Source: Limnomonas spitsbergensis
Lineage: Eukaryota > Chlorophyta > Chlorophyceae > Chlamydomonadales
Length of the DNA stretch: 64,000 nucleotides
Direction of reading: 5' to 3'
NCBI GenBank assembly: GCA_037349105.1
Contig: JAYJMM010000124.1
Coordinates: forward strand, 5,192,001-5,256,000
Positions 28,831 to 38,935 of the stretch are shown here, piece after piece (the first letter of the stretch is position 1; each line of letters begins with the position of its first letter). A model generated the notes under the pieces. That model did not search any database. It saw only the letters and a list, made by a program, of their open reading frames with translations, and was not told where the DNA came from. A program made the position numbers and the translations under genes.

Positions 28831-29274
28831 CCCAAGATAAGGCGCCGAGGGACAGCTGCCGGCGTATGTACGTCGCAATGGTAGATAGCAAGCCTCAACC
28901 TGCGCAGCAGCCTTTGCGCGCAAGGCAGTCTGCTGACGGGACAGACACAAGGGATCACAGGTTTAACAATTTGCAGCAAGACTGTGTAAGCCGGCAATTT
29001 CTGCATCGAACGACTGCAACACGTGTGCACACGCAAGGTCGCAGGCACCGGAGTCTAAATCTATCGGGGGTGCCTCTGCCAGTTGATCGGCTAAACGTTG
29101 GATCCGAGAAGTCAGGGCAGGGCCAAACATGGTGGAATCGGCGAGGGGAATTTCAATGTCAACCCCTGGCCACACATCCGGTCGAGGGACAGGGACAGAG
29201 TCAGCGATTGGGTGAGGACCAGGGGCCTCAGTGAGCCTGCCAAGAGACTGAGTCATGGTTGACATGGCCCACGG
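28831..29274 (-). pseudogene. Gypsy pol linker between RNase H and the methyltransferase domain
   Basis: Minus-strand frame with TMTQSLGRLTEAPGPHP, TSRIQRLADQLAEAPP and CDLACAHVLQSFDAEIAGL. No known domain; continuous with the methyltransferase part apart from a stop and a frame change near 28980. Confidence 0.5.
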
Positions 29275-30913
29275 TGTCACGACGTATGGGTGCACCGCAC
29301 GTATGGGTGGCTTGTACTACCGCTTTTTGGTTTCGGATTTCGTCTGTTTGTGGTACTTAGAAGATGCCTGGCTAACTCCAGGCATTCTTCTCTTCTTCTA
29401 TCCTAGGCTCCTCTTTTACTATCATGGATGCCACTTCCCGTGCTAACCTTCCCTTCGGGGTCTATGACACCCGTCTCCCACGTTGGCTAGTGCCCCGACG
29501 ACCCCCCACTTTCCCTGACACCTTTGATTACTGTGACAAATTGCGACCGGATTTGCTTATTGTCCAAGGTCTCCCACATTCCGAATTCCTTCGTCTTTAC
29601 CGCGCTGGTCAACTCTCTAGCTCACAAACTATGTCTCGGCTCCAGAGGACTTGCACTATACACGTTGTTGAAGTCGGTTACACCTCCGAATTTTCTTTCG
29701 AACAATGCCATGCCCGTAAGTCAGAACAACATTTAAATCTTATCCTTCTCCTCAAACATAATGGTTGGACAGTTTCATTGGCACCCGTTCTCCATCCTGC
29801 CCTTCCCCCTGATCCTTCGCCGACCGTGCCCTTCCCCCCCCCTCATCCTTCCCCGCCTTCTTCTCATACACATATCATCCTTCTGGGCACCGCAGGCTTC
29901 CTCTTTCGTCCTGCCGATAAAATCCTTAGCATGCTCGGTGTCTCCAAACACGACATCTCCTCCGTCCTCAGCCGTCTCACGAAGCATACCATACGCTGCC
30001 ATATAAACATCCTTCGTCAGCGACGCCATCTGGAAAACTCCCCTGCCCATTATTGTCCGATACCCCTTGACGACCCTCCTTAACCACCAGGTTTTTGTCT
30101 CCCGGTGTACGGCATTTAAAATCCCGTATTCCTCAAGCCACGCTCAGGCGTTTTCTTTCTTTCTTTCTTTCTTCTTACTTAAGTAATATACCGAAGTTGA
30201 ATCACCCCGCTGTCTGTAAACTGTTCTGGGATTAACGTCCACCTGTGATATTTCGGCCTCTTATCAAGGCCAGGACACTGCACTAATAGGAGATCTCTAG
30301 TTTACACTACACTGATCCTATTTCTCCAAGACCACATCATTCAGTAACAGGCCCTGATCGTTACACTGATCGATTATCTCTAGTTAACCACTACACTTAT
30401 TCGTGATCTCTAGCATCAGCTTCTCTACTTCATCCATCTCAGCTCTATCTCTCGATTATACCCTACACTGCGAGCTTCAACAGTTCTATCTCTAGGCTAT
30501 AATTCGACACTGTGAGCTGCTACCCAGGCCTTTTCTGGCTACCAAGTCGATTTACTGCACCAGCAGCCGATCCTCCTCATCAAAGAGTCGCCTCTTCGGC
30601 TCCTCCCTTCTCATCACTTCGGCTGGATCGTCTCTCAAGTTCGTTCCACACCATTTCCTACTGTCAACAGCCGGCTTCAGTACAACTAGACCCAGCAGGA
30701 TCGAGTTCACTTCGCAACTTTTGTCAACAGTAAGAGAGGAATCATCAAAGGTTAGTGCAGTAACCCGAGGATTAGTCGAGGATAAACTGTCTGCCAGCAG
30801 TTTATCGCTCCTACACACGCTAGTTAACCCCTATAAAGGGCACTTAGCACTCCAATAAGAAGAGAAGAATGTTGGCAAGAGTGGAACTTCACGTTCACTG
30901 CTGCCTCGTGACA
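29275..30913 (+). mobile_element. Solo LTR inserted into the gypsy element, itself split by a LINE-like insertion
   Basis: Starts TGTCACGACGTATGGG and ends CTGCCTCGTGACA, with TG..CA ends and short inverted termini. It is flanked by ACGG on both sides (29271-29274 and 30914-30917), a 4-bp target duplication. The gypsy pol frame resumes on each side: RNase H ends at 30937 and the linker begins at 29274. Without the nested insertion the LTR is about 860 bp. The internal half matches the fragment at 24035-24512. Confidence 0.8.
29399..30173 (+). mobile_element. 5'-truncated LINE-like insertion, copy 2, with a 220-codon open frame
   Basis: An intact frame at 29424-30083 gives 219 residues: MDATSRANLPFGVYD, RPDLLIVQGLPHSEF, HVVEVGYTSEFSFEQC, RKSEQHLNLILLLKHNGW, HIILLGTAGFLFRPADK, LGVSKHDISSVLSRL. 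It ends in a (TTTC)n tail at 30154-30172. The pre-insertion sequence is seen at 24390-24400 (minus), and CTTCTT borders both ends as a probable target duplication. About 80-90% like copy 1 by eye. The frame is probably the C-terminal part of a longer protein. Confidence 0.75.
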
Positions 30914-30936
30914 ACGGTACTGGCAACTGCGGGGTT

Positions 30937-31422
30937 CTAGAGAAACAGGCAGCTATTAGGGATGGAGTACGCATGCGGGCCATCAAACTTCGCCTTCTTG
31001 CAGTATTCCTTGTTCAAATGAACTGGCCATTCACTGCCGAAGTGAGTCTCCTTGGTCCCTGTGGTGTCAGCAGAAGAAGCTACGGGGTAGCGACTGGGGA
31101 TGTCAGTTACTATGTGTTTGACACCAGGCTTATACTCCAGCTCAAAGGAGAAGGGACTGAGCATGACAGACCACCTAGCATACTGTCCCTCCAGCTCCTT
31201 GTTGGACATGAGCCACGACAGCCCTTTGTGATCACTGATCATGAGAAAGGGAAGCCTGGCACCTAGCAGGTAGAACCTAAAGGCTCTCACTCCCCAGACA
31301 GCAACTAGCATTTCCCCTTTATACGAACCATAATTGGCCTCATGAACATTGCACGCTCGACTAACGCACGCCACCAGAAACTCTTGCCCATCATCATCCA
31401 CCGGCACCATGATTGCAGACAT
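30937..31422 (-). pseudogene. Gypsy RNase H domain
   Basis: Minus strand: FLVACVSRACNVHEANYGSY, KGEMLVAVWGVRAFRFYLLG, FLMISDHKGLSWLMSNKEL, GQYARWSVMLSPFSFELEYK, PGVKHIVTDIPSRYPV. These are the E, D and NY(A/G)..E..ALAV..A...FR.YL pattern of gypsy RNase H. It is joined out of frame to the reverse transcriptase near 31420, showing decay. Confidence 0.9.
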
Positions 31423-32270
31423 ACCTTTTTGCGACCTGTCAGAGTGTCAGTATGTAAGATATACCTACGGTTGATGTCAGGATTGTGCAGCGCGTTGCCT
31501 GGTAAGCACAGAGCGTCCTTCAGGTTGTTCCATGCAGCATCTCGCGCCGGGGTCCAGTCCCACGGGACGCCCTTTCTCAGCAGTTCATTGAGGGGGCTCG
31601 CAAGGTCAGAGGATTTAAGTACATAGCACATGAAGTAATTGGCAAAACCAATCACCCTTCGCAACTCATGCACAGAGGTGAGGGTGGGGAGAGCCCTGAT
31701 AGCAGTAACCTTGGTCTCACTGGGGCTGATCCCTGCAGAGCCTATCATGTGCCCCAGGTACTCTACTGAATCAAAGAAGAATTTGCTCTTCCCGGGATGC
31801 ACTTTTAGTCCGACTGCCTGCAGCGCAGCAAGCAGAGCAGCTACTGCCAACTTGTGGGAGGCAAGGTCCTTAGTGAAGATCAGGACATCGTCAATGAAGC
31901 AGCAGCAGCAATGCGACAGGTTAGCGTCCCTGAAGGTAGTGGTCATGACACGCTGGAAGTAGGCAGGTATGTTGGATAGTCCAAACGTGTTCCTTTTCGT
32001 TTGCCAAAGCATGCGGTTCCACCAGAACGCCGTATGGTGCTGAAAGTTAATGTCAAGCTTGGTTTGCCCGAACACTGACTTCTATCACAAACCGAAACGA
32101 ACTTTTTGCCCGCTGTCAGAGCGAACAATTCTTCAGGCAGGGGAAGAGGATACGGGTCAGGCGGGGTATAGGCATTGATGCCGCCTGCAGCCTTACCGTA
32201 ATTAATGCAACAGCGTTTGTCCGTCCAGGCGCCCATGGCTGGATCTTTCTAGGCTGCGATTACAGCTTCA
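31423..32270 (-). pseudogene. Gypsy reverse transcriptase
   Basis: Minus strand: KDPAMGAWTDKRCCINYGKA (32230) with PLPLPEELFAL, then FGLSNIPAYFQRVM, the catalytic CCCFIDDVLIFTKD, VGLKVHPGKSKFF, VEYLGHMIGSAGISPS and ELRRVIGFANYFMCYV. FIDD is the YxDD-box equivalent. A frame break near 32080 separates the fingers from the palm. Confidence 0.9.
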
Positions 32271-32278
32271 TGGGTTAA

Positions 32279-32329
32279 TGTCTTCAGTGCGCAGTGATAC
32301 TTCAAGACCACAGCTACCTCGTGACAGCT
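32279..32329 (+). mobile_element. LTR terminus, inverted relative to the one at 24512-24562
   Basis: TGTCTTCAGTGCGCAGTG to CTACCTCGTGACAGCT matches the complement of 24512-24562 at 49 of 51 positions. At 24562 the same sequence abuts a polypurine tract and looks like an LTR start. Here it points the other way and interrupts the 5' end of the reverse-transcriptase frame, so another LTR insertion truncates the gypsy element here. Confidence 0.6.
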
Positions 32330-32399
32330 CGGCCACGTCGGCAAACAAAAGTCAAGGGAGAAGGCACTAGCTGGGAGAAAGGATATCCCACTGCCCAAA

Positions 32400-32470
32400 C
32401 AGTCAATGACGTTACACCTCTGGGCCATGCGCAAGAAGGCTCGGCCGCGTGGGCGCCCAACTGGGAAAGA
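32400..32470 (-). repeat. Dispersed repeat family B copy (minus)
   Basis: The minus strand reads CCCAGTTGGGCGCCCACGC, GGCCGAGCC, GGCCCAGAGGTGTAACGTC and ATTGAC, preceded by a pyrimidine-rich tract. About 65 bp. Confidence 0.75.
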
Positions 32471-32639
32471 AGAGAAGTGAAGGGAGGGGAGGAGCTTGTA
32501 ACAGTCAAACCTATCAATAGCATCGCTTCAAAACTCGGGGCAAAATATTCTGCCCAATCAGTGCAAATCATAACGTAGTTCATGACATTGGGGCTCTGGT
32601 GGTTGATGCATACGCAAACTAAGCTCTGTCTCCATAGAC

Positions 32640-32765
32640 ACTTCCTCCTTTTTTTTCTGACCCTTGGTGTTTGTTTCGTTCTTTCCTCCCAACACGCAAG
32701 TTAGGCGCCCTCGCGGCCGAGTCTTTTTTTAGCAGGGCCCAGAGGTGTAACGTCAGTGACAGACT
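32640..32765 (+). repeat. Dispersed repeat family B copy with pyrimidine tract
   Basis: A pyrimidine-rich stretch (32640-32690), then AAGTTAGGCGCCCTCGCGG, CCGAGTC, GGGCCCAGAGGTGTAACG and TCAGTGACA. Confidence 0.75.
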
Positions 32766-34986
32766 AAGCTCTGGTCTCCATAGACACTATGGTGGCCGCC
32801 CAGCAGCCTGCCGAAAGAGATCTAGGCATCTTAAGCACACTAAAATAAACACTGACAATTACTCAACGAGCATGTCCTTGCAAATGAACTTCTCGGGATT
32901 ACCTACCATATGAATATGAAATTCATGAAGTCCGGCGATTAATCAAATTTGATGCAAGGAATAGGTCACCCCCTCTCATAAAACGGCCGCGGGATGGGTA
33001 CCACAAACCGGTTTGAGCACTTACACACTATTTTATACATTCTCAATTTTCATAGGCGGTGTTCAACCGAACTCTTTTGCACCACGTCATGTTTTATGAC
33101 TAAGGCTTATCAATTACACTTTGGGGTTCATTCCCACGCTACTGCTCAGTAATTGTGTGATGGTTGCCAGCCCAGGGGAGGCACTGGTTTTGGCTCGCTG
33201 TCCTAGCATATATAGTGCATGTACCGGTCTGCAGACAAATGTCCCATGCATCAAATATGATGCTCTACTGGACTGCAATACCTTAACTCCTCAGCACCAT
33301 GGCATCTGGGAAGTGCAGCTGCACAAATACCCGTTGTGGCTGAAGATGCAGTGCGTGCTAGTGGGCGGCAGGGTGGCTGCATGCATGCAGTGCAAGCTAG
33401 TGGGCGGCAGGGCGGCTGCATGTAGGCAGTGCACGTTATCATTGGGCTGCGGCGGGCAGATAGCCAACCTACAGCTTTGTTGCTCACGTCAGCACTAGCA
33501 CGCTGGGTATCAGCGGCTGACTGAAATACATACCCGCTGGCGTATGAGGGGCAAAGATACTTCGGGCTGCCTTGTCCTTTGGGGGGGGGGTATTTCTTTC
33601 TCCTTTGTGTTCTTCTCCTTCTTTCCCTCTTACCTTCAGTTTCTTTTCTTCCAACGGGACAGTTGGGCGCCCACGTGGCCGAGCCTTTTTGGGCAGGGCC
33701 CAGAGGTGTTAAGTCATTAACATACCCGCTGGGCCTTGCTAAACAAGCTTCAGGGTAGAGAGGGCTGCAGAGACGGAGCCAATTGTGGTCCTCTGATGAT
33801 CGTTAAGCATGAAGCGATGAAGACGCTGATCGAATCTTGGCTAGCCTAGGGTATATTTAATATTTGTCTGAAATGTTTTGGTTGAAAGTAATAAATAAAG
33901 ATAGAGAGCCTATACCTGTTTAAGGCATTCAAAGCTTTTTTATCAGGAGTTCAAGACGCCCAAATTTTCAGACTATTTAGCGTATTTACCGTATTCACCG
34001 TATTTAGCGCGCTTTCCAGCATGGCAATTCATTGCAAAATCAGGTGGAAAAAGAAATCCGCAAAGTATCACGGCAAATCGGCAACTTGATTTAATAATTT
34101 GTCATTGTCTTAAACTTCCATACGGTGCCAAACAGGGGGCGCCAAATATCTCAAGCTAATAAAATACAAGTTGAGGCACAGGTACCGCAGTGTTGTCTCC
34201 CAGATCTAATACAAGATCTAATACCAGGGGTCATGCTACAGAGGGGCAAGGATCGACTGCTTAGTGAATTGCAAGTTAAGATATTATAAATGTGCAAGGG
34301 ACTTGTGCCCCCACAAATAAATTAAAGCTCTTGCTTTTAAAACAGGATACACAAAAAGCCCAAATCAGCCATCAGCTGCCGTCAGACGGATCACATTGAA
34401 GAACAAATACACCCGTCCGGCGAGAGGAAGTGCTACAGCAGCAAAGCCTTTCAAGATCGGAACTACCAGTACAAACCAAGGGGGGGCATAATTTTACAGG
34501 CTTGGAAAATAACGAATTAGGGTTAGGGGGCCAGGCCTTTATGATTCTGAAAATATATCGAAAGTACCGGAAGACGCTACCAAATCAAAAAGCAAGTGCA
34601 GGGGCACCAGCAAGAAATCCACCAATGTTCATGGCAGGTCATGGAAATTATCAAATGATAAGAACGGTCATGATAAAAAACTGGGGGGTCAATGGCTCAA
34701 CTCCTGGTGCACATCATGCTTCAGGGCTGCCAGTGACTTCATGAGAGGCTCTCTTCATGAATTGCAGTGACAGCGCACTCTCTGAATGAGCAGCCTGACG
34801 GCGCATCATGCTTCAGGCCTGCCAGCGGCTTCATGAGAGGCGCACCTTACAAACAGCAGTAATAGCGCACTCCCTGAACAAGCAAAGCCTGGGGAAAGGC
34901 AGGGAATGGCAAACTCGACATGTGTGCAGCTGACGGCTTGCTTTGTGTATGATGGCTTGAGGGAGCATTCGGTGAATGTCAGATGC
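32766..34986. other. 2.2 kb without a recognisable gene
   Basis: Contains a family B copy at 33590-33725 (Py tract then CAGTTGGGCGCCCACGTGG), a 42-bp direct repeat with AGTGGGCGGCAGGG at 33355-33440, and an AT-rich section (33830-34300) with no sizeable frame. A roughly 80-bp tandem duplication lies at 34715-34885 (CATCATGCTTCAG, CTGCCAG, CTTCATGAGAGG). The right end should be the 3' UTR of the hydrolase gene; TGTAA occurs on the minus strand at 34851-34855. Confidence 0.6.
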
Positions 34987-37900
34987 TCAGAACAGCTTGG
35001 GTGCGCAAGACGGCTGAGACAACTCCTTTGCCAGCCTCGCCTGCCTCCTGCCAGCCCTCCAAGGCATCGGCGGCAGGCGCACCCTGGGCAGCAGCAGCAG
35101 GGGCAGGCGCTGGACCCTAGGCCAGAAGGAGCGCCGCTTCCCGGCCGCGCCTAGGACCAGCTCAGTGAGGTCCTTGGCCACGATGTCCTGCACGAAATCC
35201 TCCTCTGCGGCAGTGCCCGGAAGCAAGGCGGGCGGCAGCCTGGACTTGCTTCTGCGCACAGCGCGAGGCGTGCTGCTGTTAGAGCCTTTCGCCAGCTCAG
35301 GTTTGCATGGGCCTGATGCCCTGTCTGGGTTTGCATCTTCTTTGCCTCTGGAGGGCACGTCCATCGGCTCCCCGCTCTGCCGGCGCCGAGGACCTCGCAA
35401 CCACCTCCGCCTGCCAGCAGCCACTTCAGGCAGGGGCACAGCGTCGGCATCCGCCTCCGCTGACTCTGCAGCTGCGGGCGAGCCAGCTGCCACTGATCCC
35501 GCCACCGCGATCCGGTTCTGCAGCTCTGGGTGCATGAGAAAGCTGCCATGGCCATGCTCCGGGTTGAAGATGACATGAACGCCGCGCGCGGCTGCCGCCG
35601 AGGAGGTGACCATCTGCAGGATCTGTGCCGCGGGGATCATGGTGTCGCATCCACCGAGGACTACCGTCGTGTTGGCGGGGATGTCTGAAGTCCACAGGTT
35701 CAGATCGGACCAGCGGAAGCGACGGGACATGGCCGCAGCACAGTGTAGCTCCCTCAGAACCAGACCTGCAAGCAGCAGCAGCAGGAGGTGAAGGCTCAGG
35801 ACAGGGTTGCTCTCTTTTCATATCTCAGCTCAAGTTGAGACTTATCTTACGGCCCCTGACCGGAGGCCCAGTGAACGGCCAGACATACTGCTTGGTCCAG
35901 TCCATGTCATGACCCTATCGGGCCTAGTGGTCGAGAAGACGAGCACTAGGTCAGCGACACAGGGGTCATGGCAGCCAACAAGGCTTGCAATGTATTTAAC
36001 ACCCAGACTGCTGCCAGGCAGCCCTGTCACATCTGAAACCTGAAATGCTTGCCAGGAGGGTCCCCCACCTCTCATAAGACTCCGGACTGGCTGCCACCGC
36101 CTAGGCTTTGGCTGCTCTGGCTGCCCTGCCGCGGTCGAGCCTAGCAGCCCTGCCATTGCACCCTGCTGCTGCTGCTGCCACCTCCACGGTTGCCAGCGCC
36201 TTAGCATTGGCTGCTCCAGCTGTCCCATCTCGATTGAACCTAGCAGCCCTGCCATTGCCCCCGGCTGCTGCTGCTGCTGCTGCCACCTCCATGGCTGCCA
36301 TCGCAAGTGCTTCGGCTTCTTTAGCGGCTCCAGCTGTCCTGCCACGGTCGAGCCCGTCGGCCCTGCTACTGCATTGGGCTGCGGCTGCTGTACCTTCCAC
36401 GCATCGAAGTGGAGGGTGTGACTCACTAGGTGCGGCAAGAACATTGCGAAGCACACAGGGTCGATGAGCGTCAGGCCGGCGATCAGCGAAGCGTGCCTCT
36501 TCGCTAGGCTGCTGGCCACCAGGGTCCCGTACGAGTGCCCAATGATGTTGGCACGAGTCAGTCCCTGCCAGGGGGATTACATTGTTTATTTGAGTGCAAC
36601 AAAGCTACACTTCAGCTACATCAGGGCCTGCGGTGCAACAAGCCATGCTGCTGGGGCCTCCGGCCGATGAAGGCAAGGTTTTGTTCAATACCGCCCAACT
36701 GTGGCTGCCCAACAACTAAGCAAAGGTGGCTTTGTGCGAACAAAGATATGCACTAGGGGAACAGCAGGCGTCACGGGGACTTATGTTTCGCCATAATTCC
36801 ATTCAGATCACCAGACTGGGCTCCCACGAAATGTTACCATAGGATTGGTGTCCGGGATTGCTTCTGTCAAGAGATTGAAATTAAGTACAGTACTTCTGGC
36901 TGCTGCCACATCCAATATTTCCATCCATAAAACATGCACAAACATACAACAGCAGGCACTCGGGGCTGAGGCTGATACATTTTCAAATTTTCTCTTCTTC
37001 CAGTCCATTGGCAATCAAGAGGGCGCAACACGACTTGCATCCACAAACCAAAAAGGCGCAAAGATACTTGTGCCTGCCAGCCACTGCACACCTGCTCCTC
37101 AAGGAATGTTGCAACATCGTCAGCCACCTCAGTGGCAGTTGGGATTCGGTTTGTCATCCGCATGGACACATGCTTATACTGCACTGCTACGATGGAGCGC
37201 CCTGGGTGCTGAGCCACAAGGCGGCGAAGGAACGCGGTGTAGGGCGCCAGGCCCAGCCCAATCCCATGGAGGAAGACGATTGGGGGGTCGGCGGCGGCAG
37301 CACCGCCTGTAAGCACCGGCCGGGAGGAGGACTGCCGATTAGAAGGTCACCAGTCCCAATCAATTTCTCTAAGGCAGCATTGAGAGATCCTACTCAGAGC
37401 TGCGTTCTCAGCTGTAGCATGGCAGGCCAGGGGTGGAGGACAGTCAGCAGGCATCACAGCATGGGCTTGGATGTGTGCAACGGTTGACCTCTCACCTGGG
37501 GCCGGGATGTGGGAATAGTAGGTCGCGATCGACGTGCGTCTGGCAATAGTGAAGCCCTGGCGCTGCGTCAGCTGCACGTGGCTCCAGCCTGCTACCGCCT
37601 CAGTCATCAGGTAGAAGGCCAGGGGGCGGTAGACGACCTTCAACGGCTCCTCGGTGTGTGCGATGAAGCGGGCTCGAGGGTTATGGTTGTTGCTGCAGCT
37701 GTCTTTTGCTTGGTCCTCTTTGTCGCTGGCGCCGCCGCCTGCTATCTCGCCGCCGCTGCTGTCATCTTGTATGTGCAGGCCCAGCGCTTCTATGAACTTC
37801 AGTGAGGCGTTGTGCAGCAGCCGCGTCGTGCGCAGCGTACGCTTGGAGAACAGCGTGTAGCTGAGAAACTCCGAGATGTTGCCCAATCCCAACTCGCTGG

Positions 37901-38352
37901 TGCTTGCGCCCTCCCACCAGCCCTCAAACCAGGTGGCGTTACGCAGGAGCTCTGCATGGGCCTCCGTAGGGTCCAGTAGCTGGTGCAGCAGCTGCAGGCC
38001 TTCGTGGACTAGGGAGGACGCGGAGGAGCTGTCAAGATCTAGGTCTGATTCGGCGCTGTAACATGAGCTGTAGGCAGGTTCTGGGCTGCCTGTGAGCCTG
38101 CGGTTGAGGCGGCGATAGCGTAGGGGAGCTCCCACCATGCCGTATAAGGCCTCAAAGATCAGCACGCTCAGGGCGAGGCGGAAGGGCAGCGAGGAAACTA
38201 ACGCCAGGATCAGCGCTAGGGAAACCTGCGATCAGGTAGTGCAGCTTCTGTTGCATCTTGCATTCGAAACTCCACGTCAGAGTAAATGTCAGGCCGGCAA
38301 TGTCACTAGGGCTTCTCACCAGAGACATCATGTCCAAGCGCCACAATTGCAT
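34987..38352 (-). CDS. Alpha/beta-hydrolase-fold protein, membrane-anchored, long basic C-terminal tail
   Basis: Exons resolved (minus): 38352-38320 (MQLWRLDMMSL), 38225-37496, 37306-37092, 36564-36394, 35765-34987. A further exon probably lies at about 36060-35900 but its borders could not be fixed. N-terminus: hydrophobic SLALILALVSSLPFRLALSV, a likely membrane anchor. Core: VFLHGIGLGLAPY (oxyanion-side HG), nucleophile elbow IIGHSYGTLVAS (GHSYG), LTLIDPVCFAMFLPHL, a VVLGGCDTMIPA strand with the acid residue, and FNPEHGHGSF supplying the likely catalytic His. The last ~140 residues are Arg/Ser/Pro-rich low complexity. The fold is secure; the substrate is unknown (lipase or esterase type). 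Confidence 0.8.
36105..36385. repeat. 99-bp GCT-rich repeat, 3 copies, in a hydrolase intron
   Basis: CTAGCAGCCCTGCCATTGC recurs at 36141 and 36240, with a diverged third unit near 36345. Each holds a CTG-CTG-CTG run followed by CCACCTCCA. The Ala-rich frames it opens on both strands are by-products; the spliced hydrolase frame skips it. Confidence 0.75.
36595..36720 (+). repeat. Family A SINE-like repeat in a hydrolase intron
   Basis: AAGCTACACTTCAGCTACAT, CAGGGCCTGCGGTG, CAACAAGCCATGCTG. Leftmost copy of family A seen in the window, antisense to its host gene. Confidence 0.6.
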
Positions 38353-38935
38353 TCTTGGACAGATCTCTCGGGTTTTTTTCCAATGCTTTGAAACCAGCGA
38401 AGTAAGGTCAGCCTAGTCCAAGGCGTTTGCAATAAATATGTCAGAGGAGGGCGTCCTACGCCTCAGGTTCTCATTGCCAAAAGAGGCCAGGTGCCCAACA
38501 TATAATTCAACGATTGCGGGATAGAATTCTGCTTGGAGCGGAATTGTGAGGTTGTAACCTAGGTTGTCTACAGCGGGACCGTGCGTGCGTGCGTAGTTGG
38601 TCGGTAAATTTAATGTGGGCAGTAGTTATGCATCCTTATTTCGCAGAAAAAGTCTGCTCCGACTGAAAGCACTTAGAGGAGGCTGCAAGAACCTGAATAA
38701 CACTCATCACACTTCGGCTTGTGCTGTATCTGCAGCTACTGGCAACTCCGCAGCTTGTTTCCGAAAACGTCCCCGTAATTAATAGGAGGGGAGTACCCTG
38801 TGTTTTATTATTTTCTATTTTTGATTGACATAGTTCTGTTACGTCAGCGCACGCATTGCCCTCGCCCGCTTCTGCCCATCTCCGTCGAAACAGTATCAAG
38901 AATGGCATCTCCTCTCGTATCAAGGTTAGCATCTC

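Larger units (their letters stand above)
24515..32270 (-). mobile_element. Decayed Ty3/gypsy retrotransposon with a DNA-methyltransferase domain in pol
   Basis: Minus-strand order: reverse transcriptase, RNase H, linker, C5-cytosine methyltransferase, H2C2 zinc finger, integrase core, integrase C-terminal region, Ala/Pro-rich tail. The 3' LTR appears to start at 24562 (TGTCTTGAGTGCGCAG on the minus strand) just after a polypurine tract (AATGGGGGGGAG, 24563-24574). A 5' LTR and gag were not found, so the element is truncated. Frameshifts and in-frame stops show it is dead. It is split by the solo LTR at 29275-30913. Confidence 0.85.

Noticed and set aside
24512..32329. DIRS-type element or DNA transposon with inverted ends
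   Set aside because: The internal genes are RT, RNase H and a DDE integrase in gypsy order, with no tyrosine recombinase; the inverted segment is an LTR end.
36101..36519. Ala-rich protein-coding exon of the hydrolase
   Set aside because: The frame is made by a GCT/CTG minisatellite; splice borders at 36394 and 36564 and family continuity exclude it.
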